64,000 nt of DNA from assembly GCA_036172665.1 (NCBI GenBank), contig CM069869.1:2604001-2668000 (forward strand), given 5' to 3'. Shown here piece after piece: positions 58,001 to 64,000 of this stretch; position 1 is the first letter of the stretch, and each line of letters begins with the position of its first letter. A program made the translations under genes and the position numbers. The DNA is from Prosopocoilus inquinatus (taxonomy: Eukaryota > Arthropoda > Insecta > Coleoptera > Lucanidae). The notes under the pieces were generated by a model. It made no database searches, was not told the origin of the DNA, and saw nothing but the letters and a program-made list of their open reading frames with translations.

Positions 58001-61000
58001 CATGCCGTGCAACAAGGGCGAATTCAGTTGCAACAATCAACGCTGCGTCAAAAGCGAATTCAAATGCGACGGCGACAACGACTGCGGCGACTGGAGCGAC
58101 GAATACGACTGTCCCAGAACGACCGGAACTTGCACAACCGGAGAATTCAAGTACGTTTTACGTTATTCTCTTTTTGGTCTTTTGGTTTTCCCCTTTCGTC
58201 AATACGTTGTTACGTTCCCCCCAATGTGTCAAATAACTATCCTTAATTGACGTAACTTAACTTTTGTGCCGATAATGGTTTCCTAGGATATTAGATTTAT
58301 CAGGCTGTGGTGAGATCGGACCTTATTCCGACTTATCGACATTTTCGAAACAGGGAAAACCAAAAGACACATTTTCATCCCTAATTTTCCCCATAGGTGT
58401 CACAACGGAAAATGTATTTTGAACAAATGGCGTTGCGACAAGCAACAAGATTGCGAAGACAACTCCGACGAAATGAACTGCGACGAGAGCCAATTGAGGA
58501 CTTGCTCTGCGGAGGAATACACGTGCAACAACGGCGTTTGCATCCTGGTAAAAACAGGCGTCAGCTCGTCTTCCCGTAATCGGATAATTAAAGAGACGGT
58601 TCCTTTCAGAACACTTGGGTTTGCGACGGCATTTCCGACTGTGACCAAAACGAAGACGAGGCGGAATGCCACCACACGTGCGACGAATCCAAATTTGCTT
58701 GCACGGGGGCCGGCATCAACGACACGACCACCCAGTTCTGCATCAACAAGAAGCACGTTTGCGATGGCCAAAAGGATTGCCCGAAAGGCGAAGATGAACG
58801 AGATTGCCCCGTGAAGAGCGAGTGCGAGAAGGGTTCCAATTGCACTCAGGTCTGCATCACCATGGCCGACGGCAAACACGGTTGCAGCTGCAGCATGGGG
58901 TACAATTTGGCACCGGACGGGATTTCGTAAGTCAATCCCTCCAACGACGAGTTCTCCCAATTTTGACAAAAACTTGCGTTGCGTTTCGTAGATGTCTGGA
59001 TATCAACGAGTGTTTATACTTGACGGACCCGGTTTGTTCCCAAACTTGCAATAACACCGTCGGTAGTTTCACCTGCGGGTGCATGACGGGGTATATTTTG
59101 CGACCCGATTTGCGCACTTGTAAAGCTCTCGGCGCGCCCCCAACTCTGCTGTTCGCTAATCGCGTGGATATCAGACAGGTAGGTATTCGCGGCTAGTTTC
59201 AAAAACCCAATGTTATAATACCCCCAAATTAAAAAAAAAATTGCAGGTTTCCTTGAGTAATCAAAAATACACTGCGATTTTGAAAGGATTACATAACGCG
59301 ATCGCCTTGGATTACCACTACGACAAGAAACTGATTTTCTGGTCGGATATCTCGATTAAAGTAATTAAAAGGGCTTACATCAACGGTACCGGCACCGAAG
59401 GTAAAACTAAAAATTCGCTGGCAAAATTTCTTGGATTAACCCAAGTCTTTTCCCAGACATAATTAAATGGGGGTTGGAATCACCAGTGGGCGTGGCATTG
59501 GATTGGGTTCACGACTTACTATTTTGGACGGATTCGGGGACGAGACGAATCGAAGTGTCGACTTTGGACGGCAAGGAACGGGCGATAATAGTTGCAAACG
59601 ATTTGGATAAGCCAAGAGCAATCGCGGTCCATCCAGGTGAGGGGATTCTATTTTGGACCGACTGGGGGCCCAATCCCAAAATCGAGAAGATCGACATGGA
59701 CGGCGGCAATAGGAAAAGCATTATAAATGACACGGTGTTTTGGCCCAATGGCCTGACGATTGATTACACCTCCAATAAAATTTTTTGGGCGGACGCCAAG
59801 CACAACGTGATCGAGAGCGCGCTCTTCGACGGTTCGGACAGGAAGAAGGTAATCAGCAAAGGCCTCCCGCACCCTTTCGCTTTGACGATTTTCGAGGATG
59901 CCATCTACTGGACGGATTGGCACACGAAATCGATTTCCACCGCCAATAAAGTGACCGGAACCGGATTCAGGACGATACATTCCAGGCTGCACTTCCCCAT
60001 GGACATTCACAGCTATCACTCTCAACGGCAACCTGCGTTTAGGAACCACTGTGGCTCGAATAACGGCGGATGCGCGCACATGTGCGTCCCGAACGGCAGG
60101 AATTACACTTGCGTTTGTCCCATGGGGCAAGCCTTAAAGCCAGATGGGACTTGCCTGAAACCTGAGAAGTTGCTGATATTCGCGACGACCAAGGATTTGC
60201 GCGTGAGGCACTTGGATAAAAATGCGGTGCACCAACATGAAATGGTGATACCAGTTGACGGTATAAAAAGCGCGGTTGCCATAGCGTGGGATTCCAAAAC
60301 GGATTCAATATTTTGGACAGACGTGGAAAGAGATATCATTAGCCGAGCGCATTGGAACGGTAGCAACCAACAGGTTCTCGTCTACACCAACATAAGTAAG
60401 TCCTCAAATGAAAGACAAGCCATTTCGCCCTGGCTTGTCATCATCGTGCTTCGTTCTTTTTTCAGTTGCCCCCGCCGGTTTGGCCTATGATTGGATAACA
60501 GACAAGATCTACTGGACCGACACCGGATCTGCTCACATCGAAGTTGCAAACAGTGATGGGAGTATGCGCGGGGTGCTTATTTGGGAAGGTCTAGACAAGC
60601 CGCGGGATATCGTTCTAGATCCTCTGGGTTAGTGAAAACCACAGTTATCAAAAATTTCCAATAATACCTATTTTGCAGCCGGATACATGTATTGGTCTGA
60701 CTGGGGCGCAAGCCCGAAAATTGAAAGAACTGCAATGGACGGTTCCATGAGAATAGTCATAAGAAGCAACGTGACCTGGCCAAATGGCCTTGCCATCGAC
60801 CACAGCGCAGGCAAACTCTATTGGACAGACGGAGGCACGAAATGCATAGAGTATTCTGATTTGGACGGCAGCAACCGCCATGTTTTGATAGGTAAGTAAA
60901 CTCCACTGCGCTGCTAGTTAAAGTAGTTGTCTTCTTCTTCCTCTTCTAGAAGGTCCAGATGTACCACATCCCTTTGGCTTGGACGTTTTTGGAAATTACG

Positions 61001-63833
61001 TGTACTGGTCCGACTGGGAGACTTCCACCATAGGCATCGCAAACAAACTAACCGGGCTTAATAGAACGGTATTGAAGCCAGGCGCAACGAAACTCATGGA
61101 CGTCCGTGTTTTCCACCGGACCAGAAAAGTCGGCCGTAATCCTTGCAACAACCACAACGGAGGGTGTTCCCATTTGTGCTTGCTCAAACCGAAAGGACAC
61201 ACGTGTTCTTGCCCCATAGGCGTTAAACTGGAGGTCAAAACATCCGCAAGTAGTGTTGATCCTCCAAATTCAAAGTACGGCAATTTCAGAGCGACGGAAG
61301 GACGTGCAAGGGTCCCAAGAATTACCTAATTTTGGCGCATAGATTCCACATTCGCCAGATCTCCCTCGACCTTCCGTACGTAATCGACGTGGTGCTTCCT
61401 TTCCGACAGTTGAAGAGCGTGATGTCCGTCGACGTGGATCGCAAGACCGACGAAATTTATTGGACGGATACCGCGAAAGACGTCATAGAGAAAAGTACAC
61501 CAGACGGAAAAACCGTGGAGACCATCATCAATCACGAACTGTCGATGGTGGACGCCATCTCGCTAGATTCAACAGGAAGGAAGGTAAACTTTGCAGCTCT
61601 TCAATTTTTGCCTCGGGGTAAATTAAGCTTGTCGATCATAGATCTATTGGACGGACGGAGAAAGAAACAGCATCGAAGTTGCGGAATTAGACGGCGGCAA
61701 TCGCAAAGTTTTAATTTGGTCTAATTTGGACAGTCCGAGGGCCATCACCTTGCACTACCAACGCGGATTGATGTTTTGGTCAGATTGGGGGACAAACGCA
61801 AAAATAGAAGTTGCTCACATGGATGGATCCAATCGGTAACTTTTTTTCTGCTCTTTATTTCAGTTCCTTAAAGCAAACGAGATTTTTCAGCGTGGCTTTA
61901 ATAACGGATAAACTACAATGGCCGAACGGCTTGGCTATTGATAGACCTGAAGGGCGTTTGTACTGGAACGACGCGAAGCTACACACGATTGAATCAAGCG
62001 ACTTAAAGGGGAAAGATCGTAGGGTGATATTAACCGGCGTTCCCCATCCCTACGGATTGGTGGTCGTTGGAAATCACGTTTACTGGACTGACTGGCAGAC
62101 TGAAGGTTTGCACAGGGCGGAGAAACTGAAAGGGCTCGATAGGACCGTCCTGAGGAAAGATTTGGAGGGCCTAATGGATATCCGTGCGGTGCAATCCGAT
62201 CACATACCAGAGAACGTCTGCGGACAGAACAACGGCGGCTGCAGCCACCTGTGCTTGAGGAATCCGAAGTCTTATACATGTGCTTGTCCGACCGGCGTAA
62301 ATATATCCAAGGATAACAAAACGTGCGATTATCAACCGCAAAACTATCTCTTGTTTGCCACGCGTTCCGCCTTGGCGAGGATTAGCTTCGAAACGCCGGA
62401 ACTATGGGACGTGACGTTACCGGTGAACGGGATCAACCATGCCATCGACGTTGATTTCCACTGGAAAAGCCAGCTGTTGATTTTCACCGACGTCAAGAAA
62501 CATAAAATCCAAAGCGTCAACATGAAGAACCTGTCGGACGTGAGGGATATCATTTCCACTAATTTAACGGCGCCGAACGGGGTTGCTGTGGATTGGATAG
62601 CGCACAACATCTATTGGACCAACACCGACGCTTCTCTGGTGGAGGTCGCAAAATTGGACGGAACTTGTCGCAAAGCGGTAATCAAAGAGAACCTAACGGA
62701 ACCGAGGTCCATCGCGGTTTTCCCGAGGAAAGGCTACCTGTACTGGACTGTTTGGGGCACGGAGCCGAAAATCGAACGCTCTTTCATGGACGGGTCTTCA
62801 AGGATAAGCCTCGTCACAACCGATCTTGGTTTTCCCAACGGCTTGATGATTGACTACCGGGAAAAACGATTGTATTGGACCGACGCGCATTTGGACCGCA
62901 TCGAAAACTCAGACCTGCACGGCAAAAATCGCATACAATTAATACATTCCACGCCGGATATTTTAAACACCCATCCGTTTAGCTTAGCCTTGGTAAGTAC
63001 CGGCCTACTTTTTTCCAAACAGTAGATTATTTCGTGTCAGTTTGAGGATCACATCTATTGGACCGATTGGTATTTGAAATCCATCGTGAGGGCCGACAAA
63101 TCAACCGGGAAAAACACGGCGGTGGTGAAGAGCAATTTGGATGGAGCCATGGGGCTGGTGGCCGTGTCGGAAAAGCGTCAGCTAGGATGGAACCCTTGCG
63201 CTGTTGAGAACGGGGGTTGCTCGCATTTATGCTTCCATAAGTTGACGAATTATACGTGTGGATGTCCCGAAATTTCCGACGGCTCATGCAGCACAGGTGA
63301 TTCATTGCATTAATACAGGGACCCACTAAAGCCTGGCTAAGTTTGGACACCCCAGTCCAAATCTGGCCTTCTTAATAAGCATAGCTTCCGATACCCATTT
63401 AACATCTCTAAATTCGTAGAATAACAACATAAAATTTTCAGAACCCAAACAATGGGTCTCCATCAACAACCCCCATCTAGACTACGAGGACCACAACGAA
63501 CTGGAAGAGGAAAAATCCTATTACGATCCAAACATAGGGGGCTACGACGATACTCTGCTCACGGAACCCCCTCACACGGGGTTGTCTCAGAAATTCTACA
63601 TTATGACGCTCGTACCGATGCTCTGCATAACATTGCTCAGTATAGTCTTGCTGGTTGTCGCTATTCTTTATAGGAAAAGCAGGAAGAAGTATCACTACGC
63701 GACGGCGAGGAGCATGCGCACCTTCACCAACCCTAATTATTTCACGCCCGGAAACGAGCCCGCCAATCCCGGAAGCAACAACATCGATAAGCGCCATCTG
63801 ATTTGGAAACGTTTGAAATACGATAAGTCGCAG
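33976..63833 (+). CDS. Lrp4: LRP4 (low-density lipoprotein receptor-related protein 4), 3'-partial, 19 coding exons
   Basis: Single-pass receptor of the LDL-receptor family. Nineteen exons (listed singly) chain without a phase error, 5,958 nt or 1,986 codons, to a donor at 63834; the rest lies beyond the window. Order: signal peptide 1-29; Pro/Tyr/Arg-rich segment ~30-215; eight LDL-A repeats ~218-570; two EGF modules ~573-640, the second calcium-binding type (DINEC); then four YWTD propellers, each followed by an EGF module of the NNGGCSHLC kind; an acidic stalk; a membrane helix ~1907-1931; and a cytoplasmic tail with FTNPNY, an FxNPxY endocytosis motif. N-terminal LDL-A repeats before the propellers separate LRP4 from LRP5/6 (arrow), where they follow the propellers. 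Established: vertebrate LRP4 is the agrin co-receptor at the neuromuscular junction, and Drosophila LRP4 is a presynaptic organiser. Intron 1 is 14.4 kb and full of transposons; introns between the propeller exons are 50-150 bp. Confidence 0.95.
34064..35247. other. Lrp4 intron 1, left part
   Basis: It contains a less AT-rich block at about 34290-34560 that stands out from its surroundings (see findings), a cagtggcgtgtagcaatgg motif near 34799 that looks like a hAT-type end, and runs of ctgctatt/aatagcag words at 34840-34920 that recur at 37255-37340. No exon was called. Confidence 0.45.
35248..36531 (-). mobile_element. mariner element, copy 4 (left end eroded)
   Basis: The right end is complete (gcccacg then TA at 36532-36533). 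The left end starts abruptly at gctggaaaagtttctgg, without cgtgggct and its TA. It is inserted antisense in Lrp4 intron 1. Same subfamily as copies 1-3. Confidence 0.88.
35306..36358 (-). pseudogene. mariner transposase, one nonsense codon (copy 4)
   Basis: Opens [18 protein letters not shown] at 36358 and is open for 276 codons through GDETWIY and [13 protein letters not shown] Cys codon after MTH has become TGA (35528-35530), cutting off SPDLSPND and the C-terminus, which remain in frame beyond the stop down to 35306. Only this lesion separates it from an open frame, but the eroded left terminus would also block mobility. Confidence 0.88.
36534..37448. other. Lrp4 intron 1, no gene recognised
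   Basis: AT-rich DNA; aatagcag/ctgctatt words at 37255-37340 echo those at 34840-34920, suggesting that both belong to one older element split by the mariner copy between them. Confidence 0.4.
37491..38731 (-). mobile_element. Second mariner family, degenerate
   Basis: Termini ttaggttgttgggaaaaa and the inverted ttttttccgaacctaa lie between TA dinucleotides (37489-37490, 38732-38733); length 1,241 bp. This TIR differs from that of the four cgtgggctg copies. On the minus strand: a helix-turn-helix piece ([19 protein letters not shown]), [38 protein letters not shown] with a catalytic Asp, and in a shifted frame [12 protein letters not shown] with the third Asp. Many frameshifts and stops; dead. 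Confidence 0.8.
39323..39764. mobile_element. Foldback element
   Basis: Arms of about 120 bp: the left begins taagtccaaagttttt and contains cacactcaacgtttcgct; the right is its inverse and ends aaactttatactta. The centre also pairs (aagtcgtcaagagaaac / cttgacgacttgtttctc). A lone arm of the same family is at 13015-13100 in Lcch3. Confidence 0.65.
39794..40298. mobile_element. hAT-like MITE with perfect 8-bp target duplication
   Basis: The element at 39802-40290 (489 bp) has perfect 16-bp termini CAGCGTTTCCCAAACT and inverse, flanked by GAGTAACG at 39794-39801 and 40291-40298. C-rich blocks (cgcgccccccttttg) lie just inside both ends. Internal sequence is non-coding. Confidence 0.85.
41509..45470. 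other. Lrp4 intron 1, middle part
   Basis: No exon was recognised in about 4 kb. Landmarks: caggggcgtaccttcaactt near 41889 (element-end-like), (ATA)n near 42246, a lone right end of the 14040-type hAT-like element at 42661-42693, a taccgggtgtcccaataag end-like motif near 43391, an AT run near 44278, and a (CT)n microsatellite at 44957-44983. A 136-codon frame at 43859-44269 has no recognisable domain. Confidence 0.45.
45471..46945. repeat. 1.47-kb near-palindrome made of ~300-bp units
   Basis: The left arm starts tatacagggtgtaacaaaa (near 45473) and the right arm ends with its inverse (near 46943). Arms of about 600 bp can be followed base by base with moderate divergence around a spacer at about 46087-46295. 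Within each arm a ~300-bp unit occurs twice (the tttgaaattttacgag... aggaaagtttta unit and its cousin). A smaller perfect palindrome (gtttcacgcg...) lies at 46319-46386. It sits in transcribed Lrp4 intron DNA. Confidence 0.75.
46946..47239. other. Short gap before the RT remnant
   Basis: AT-rich sequence; nothing recognised. Confidence 0.4.
47240..48110 (+). pseudogene. Non-LTR reverse transcriptase remnant
   Basis: Reading-frame pieces in the order expected for an RT domain: [15 protein letters not shown] and [14 protein letters not shown] then NNYRPTSLN (47380-47570); [11 protein letters not shown] around the first catalytic Asp (47710-47750); [20 protein letters not shown] (47874-47932); ANDTNIFY for the FADDT box (47986-48010), with Asp changed to Asn. 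Several frameshifts separate the pieces. Jockey-like by motif style, but the clade is not certain. It lies sense-oriented in Lrp4 intron 1, 345 bp upstream of exon 2. Confidence 0.75.
48455..49094 (+). CDS. Lrp4: Lrp4 exon 2 (Pro/Tyr-rich segment and start of LDL-A 1)
   Basis: The exon begins after ctttttctttag and ends GACAG before gtatgc. Residues 30-215 are low-complexity and rich in Pro, Tyr, Arg and Gly, with runs such as [23 protein letters not shown] and repeated R-P-S/E-Y/H motifs. The exon closes with CEKGEYLC...CICIKDEDR, the first half of an LDL-A repeat completed in exon 3. An ATG at 48361 is in frame but lies upstream of the acceptor and has no signal peptide, so it is not chosen as start. 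GC content is well above the flanks. Confidence 0.9.
49125..51556. repeat. 205-bp tandem satellite, ~12 copies, in Lrp4 intron 2
   Basis: The word cttcttgtatta recurs at 49135, 49329, 49534, 49739, 49942, 50147, 50352, 50557, 50762, 50967, 51172 and 51377: steps of 205 bp except the first (194) and one of 203. Units are nearly identical in the middle and diverge at both ends. Each carries ccattgaactc-aacgcg-gagttcaatgg, an 11-bp-arm hairpin with only small changes in a few units. It fills almost the whole 2.7-kb intron. Confidence 0.93.
51773..51960 (+). CDS. Lrp4: Lrp4 exon 3 (LDL-A 1 end, LDL-A 2)
   Basis: The acceptor is gacgagtag; AG plus A makes Arg across the junction, giving [20 protein letters not shown]. 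It then holds LDL-A 2 ([29 protein letters not shown]) with the calcium-binding acidic residues. Donor gtatat at 51961. Confidence 0.93.
52023..52152 (+). CDS. Lrp4: Lrp4 exon 4 (LDL-A 3)
   Basis: Follows a 62-bp intron. It encodes one complete LDL-A repeat: [30 protein letters not shown]. Donor gtgagt at 52153. Confidence 0.94.
52153..53929. other. Lrp4 intron 4, left part
   Basis: No exon or element was recognised. A GC-richer block at about 52740-52920 with CpG-containing words (cgccgccgccgc) stands out in this AT-rich intron. Confidence 0.45.
53930..54670. repeat. ~64-bp minisatellite in Lrp4 intron 4
   Basis: Units built of gaattttacgtcggaagtat, tctaagattgattctt and aggagggactcatactacac recur about 8 times with irregular spacing, interrupted around 54300-54560. 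A single stray copy lies at 57630-57680, about 3 kb downstream. Confidence 0.65.
54680..55565. repeat. A-rich tandem array (same family as 28460-29400)
   Basis: Units of about 100-125 bp share ataaaatcaaatcgcatgaa, ggaaaacaaaaatggcgatc and tcgaagggattaaaatgt. The array ends in acaccctgtagtatgc, as the other array does, so both probably belong to one mobile element family. Confidence 0.65.
55566..56116. other. Lrp4 intron 4, nothing recognised
   Basis: Very AT-rich DNA without a frame, repeat or element end that I can support. Confidence 0.4.
56117..57045. mobile_element. hAT-like element, second copy of the 14040 family, right end missing
   Basis: It starts acagatcggaaccacatat then tttgacgtcatcaataagag, matching the left end at 14040, and follows that element through ttaattaccaccttgagaat, where similarity stops about 170 bp short of the right terminus. 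So it is truncated or rearranged. It lies in Lrp4 intron 4. Confidence 0.7.
57046..57826. other. Lrp4 intron 4, right part
   Basis: It holds a tacgagggacgtatggaaagt motif near 57326 that looks like a mariner-type end without a partner, and a stray copy of the 64-bp minisatellite at 57630-57680. Confidence 0.4.
57827..57933 (+). CDS. Lrp4: Lrp4 exon 5 (LDL-A 4)
   Basis: The acceptor is cctgttgcag. It encodes [22 protein letters not shown] and DGSDEADC, one complete LDL-A repeat. Donor gtaacg at 57934. Confidence 0.94.
57991..58150 (+). CDS. Lrp4: Lrp4 exon 6 (LDL-A 5 and start of 6)
   Basis: Follows a 57-bp intron. It encodes [30 protein letters not shown], then TCTTGEF, the start of the sixth repeat. 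Donor gtacgt at 58151. Confidence 0.94.
58170..58370. mobile_element. MITE in Lrp4 intron 6, same family as 18196
   Basis: The left arm ggtcttttggttttcccc is repeated inverted near 58345-58367 (agggaaaaccaaaagac). The inner words gtcaatacg and ccttaattgac match the Lcch3 copy. It makes up most of the 246-bp intron. Confidence 0.6.
58397..58547 (+). CDS. Lrp4: Lrp4 exon 7 (LDL-A 6 and start of 7)
   Basis: The acceptor is ccccatag. It encodes [27 protein letters not shown], then [15 protein letters not shown]. Donor gtaaaa at 58548, phase 0. Confidence 0.93.
58610..58926 (+). CDS. Lrp4: Lrp4 exon 8 (LDL-A 7 end, LDL-A 8, EGF 1)
   Basis: Follows a 62-bp intron. It encodes [20 protein letters not shown], then LDL-A 8 with a longer first loop ([14 protein letters not shown]), then EGF 1 ([24 protein letters not shown]). 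Donor gtaagt at 58927. Confidence 0.94.
58992..59178 (+). CDS. Lrp4: Lrp4 exon 9 (calcium-binding EGF 2, propeller 1 start)
   Basis: It encodes [17 protein letters not shown] and [16 protein letters not shown], a calcium-binding EGF, then [11 protein letters not shown], the first strand of propeller 1. Donor gtaggt at 59179, phase 0. Confidence 0.94.
59247..59400 (+). CDS. Lrp4: Lrp4 exon 10 (propeller 1)
   Basis: It encodes [20 protein letters not shown], the first YWTD-type blade, and [10 protein letters not shown]. Donor gtaaaa at 59401. Confidence 0.93.
59457..60395 (+). CDS. Lrp4: Lrp4 exon 11 (propeller 1 rest, EGF, propeller 2 start)
   Basis: A 939-bp exon behind a 56-bp intron. Blades with [38 protein letters not shown] and AIYWTDWH; then the [15 protein letters not shown]...CVCPMG; then [15 protein letters not shown] and [10 protein letters not shown], opening propeller 2. 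Donor gtaagt at 60396. Confidence 0.96.
60466..60627 (+). CDS. Lrp4: Lrp4 exon 12 (propeller 2)
   Basis: It encodes [20 protein letters not shown] and [15 protein letters not shown]. Donor gttagt at 60628. Confidence 0.94.
60679..60891 (+). CDS. Lrp4: Lrp4 exon 13 (propeller 2)
   Basis: Follows a 51-bp intron. It encodes [40 protein letters not shown] and [12 protein letters not shown]. Donor gtaagt at 60892. Confidence 0.94.
60950..61233 (+). CDS. Lrp4: Lrp4 exon 14 (propeller 2 end, EGF)
   Basis: It encodes [18 protein letters not shown], then the [15 protein letters not shown]...[10 protein letters not shown]. The donor is the weaker gtcaaa at 61234; the next exon supplies SDGRTC, completing the EGF. 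Confidence 0.92.
61290..61583 (+). CDS. Lrp4: Lrp4 exon 15 (EGF end, propeller 3 start)
   Basis: Follows a 56-bp intron. It encodes [37 protein letters not shown], then [18 protein letters not shown]. Donor gtaaac at 61584, phase 0. Confidence 0.94.
61642..61835 (+). CDS. Lrp4: Lrp4 exon 16 (propeller 3)
   Basis: The acceptor is gatcatag. It encodes [36 protein letters not shown] and [13 protein letters not shown]. Donor gtaact at 61836. Confidence 0.94.
61891..62992 (+). CDS. Lrp4: Lrp4 exon 17 (propeller 3 end, EGF, most of propeller 4)
   Basis: The largest exon here (1,102 bp). [20 protein letters not shown] and [13 protein letters not shown] finish propeller 3; then the [15 protein letters not shown]...[10 protein letters not shown]; then propeller 4 with [35 protein letters not shown] and [13 protein letters not shown]. 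Several YWTD boxes are altered (WNDA, WTNT, WTVW), which is common in this family. Donor gtaagt at 62993. Confidence 0.96.
63041..63296 (+). CDS. Lrp4: Lrp4 exon 18 (propeller 4 end, last EGF)
   Basis: It encodes [19 protein letters not shown] and the [15 protein letters not shown]...[11 protein letters not shown]. Donor gtgatt at 63297. Confidence 0.93.
63442..63833 (+). CDS. Lrp4: Lrp4 exon 19 (stalk, membrane helix, FxNPxY tail)
   Basis: An acidic Tyr-rich stalk ([17 protein letters not shown]), the membrane helix ([20 protein letters not shown]), a basic stop-transfer [10 protein letters not shown], then FTNPNYF, an FxNPxY endocytosis signal, and a Lys/Arg-rich tail to KYDKSQ. It ends at donor gtaaat. 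No stop is reached in frame, so at least one further exon lies beyond base 64000. Confidence 0.93.
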
Positions 63834-64000
63834 GTAAATCTTTTCATTGCAGATTAAGCCTTAATTAAAAAAAAAAAACGACTGTTTTAGTAAAAATTTG
63901 CTTAGTACTCGGACCGAGATCCAAAGGAAATAGATTCAAAATTGAAAATCAGTAATAATCTGAACGATTGTCTAAACGAGCTACTTTAAACTAAAATTAA
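63834..64000. other. Lrp4: Start of the next Lrp4 intron, right edge
   Basis: AT-rich intron DNA. A cattgcag at 63845-63852 followed by ATTAAGCCTTAA would imply a 19-bp intron, too short to splice; it is not taken as an exon. Confidence 0.6.

Noticed and set aside
58400..58969. 189-codon minus-strand open frame
   Set aside because: Antisense shadow of Lrp4 exons 7 and 8, which read perfectly as LDL-A repeats on the + strand.
63834..63864. Terminal micro-exon ending Lrp4 with IKP-stop
   Set aside because: It would require a 19-bp intron, far below the splicing minimum.
1..64000. tRNA, rRNA or other structured RNA genes
   Set aside because: I saw no cloverleaf or known RNA landmark by eye; a covariance-model scan would be decisive.

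Overview
This window looks like insect nuclear DNA. It is AT-rich and split into many exons, and it holds an insect-type Cys-loop receptor subunit (LCCH3) and an LRP4-type receptor. The introns and the intergenic space are packed with mariner, hAT-like, PIF/Harbinger-like and non-LTR remnants, foldback elements and tandem arrays. Nothing prokaryotic or viral was recognised. Order and species cannot be fixed from the sequence; a beetle-like TE-rich genome is only a guess.

Region 1 (1-18,757, + strand): the 3' part of Lcch3, a GABA-receptor-family subunit. Eight exons (471-571, 633-700, 7322-7467, 9415-9572, 11615-11899, 11959-12174, 17912-18139, 18579-18757) chain in phase to a TGA. They cover most of the ligand-binding domain, the Cys-loop, four membrane segments and the M3-M4 loop. 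The N-terminus lies upstream. Introns hold a Harbinger-type MITE, a mariner, a 21-bp minisatellite, ~355-bp tandem repeats, a non-LTR remnant and a hAT-like element with a perfect 8-bp target duplication.

Region 2 (18,758-33,540): intergenic, with a Harbinger remnant, a hAT-like element filled with an A-rich tandem array, a second A-rich array and two same-strand mariners, one of which gives a 344-codon chimeric ORF.

Region 3 (33,540-64,000, + strand): Lrp4. Nineteen coding exons chain without a phase error from an ATG at 33976 to a donor after 63833 (5,958 nt, 1,986 codons so far). The product has a signal peptide, an unusual Pro/Tyr/Arg-rich segment, eight LDL-receptor class A repeats, two EGF modules, four YWTD propellers each followed by an EGF module, one membrane helix and an FxNPxY tail motif. 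The 3' end lies beyond the window. The signal-peptide exon sits 14.4 kb upstream of exon 2, across an intron full of nested mobile elements and a 1.47-kb near-palindrome. The next intron carries a 205-bp satellite in which each unit has a hairpin.

The two genes are neighbours on one strand and both families act at synapses (LCCH3 as a neurotransmitter-gated channel subunit, LRP4 as a synaptic organiser), but nothing in the sequence shows co-regulation. No new gene system was found. The most unusual structures are the heptad-encoding 21-bp minisatellite, the hairpin-bearing 205-bp satellite, the intronic long inverted repeat and the mariner read-through ORF.
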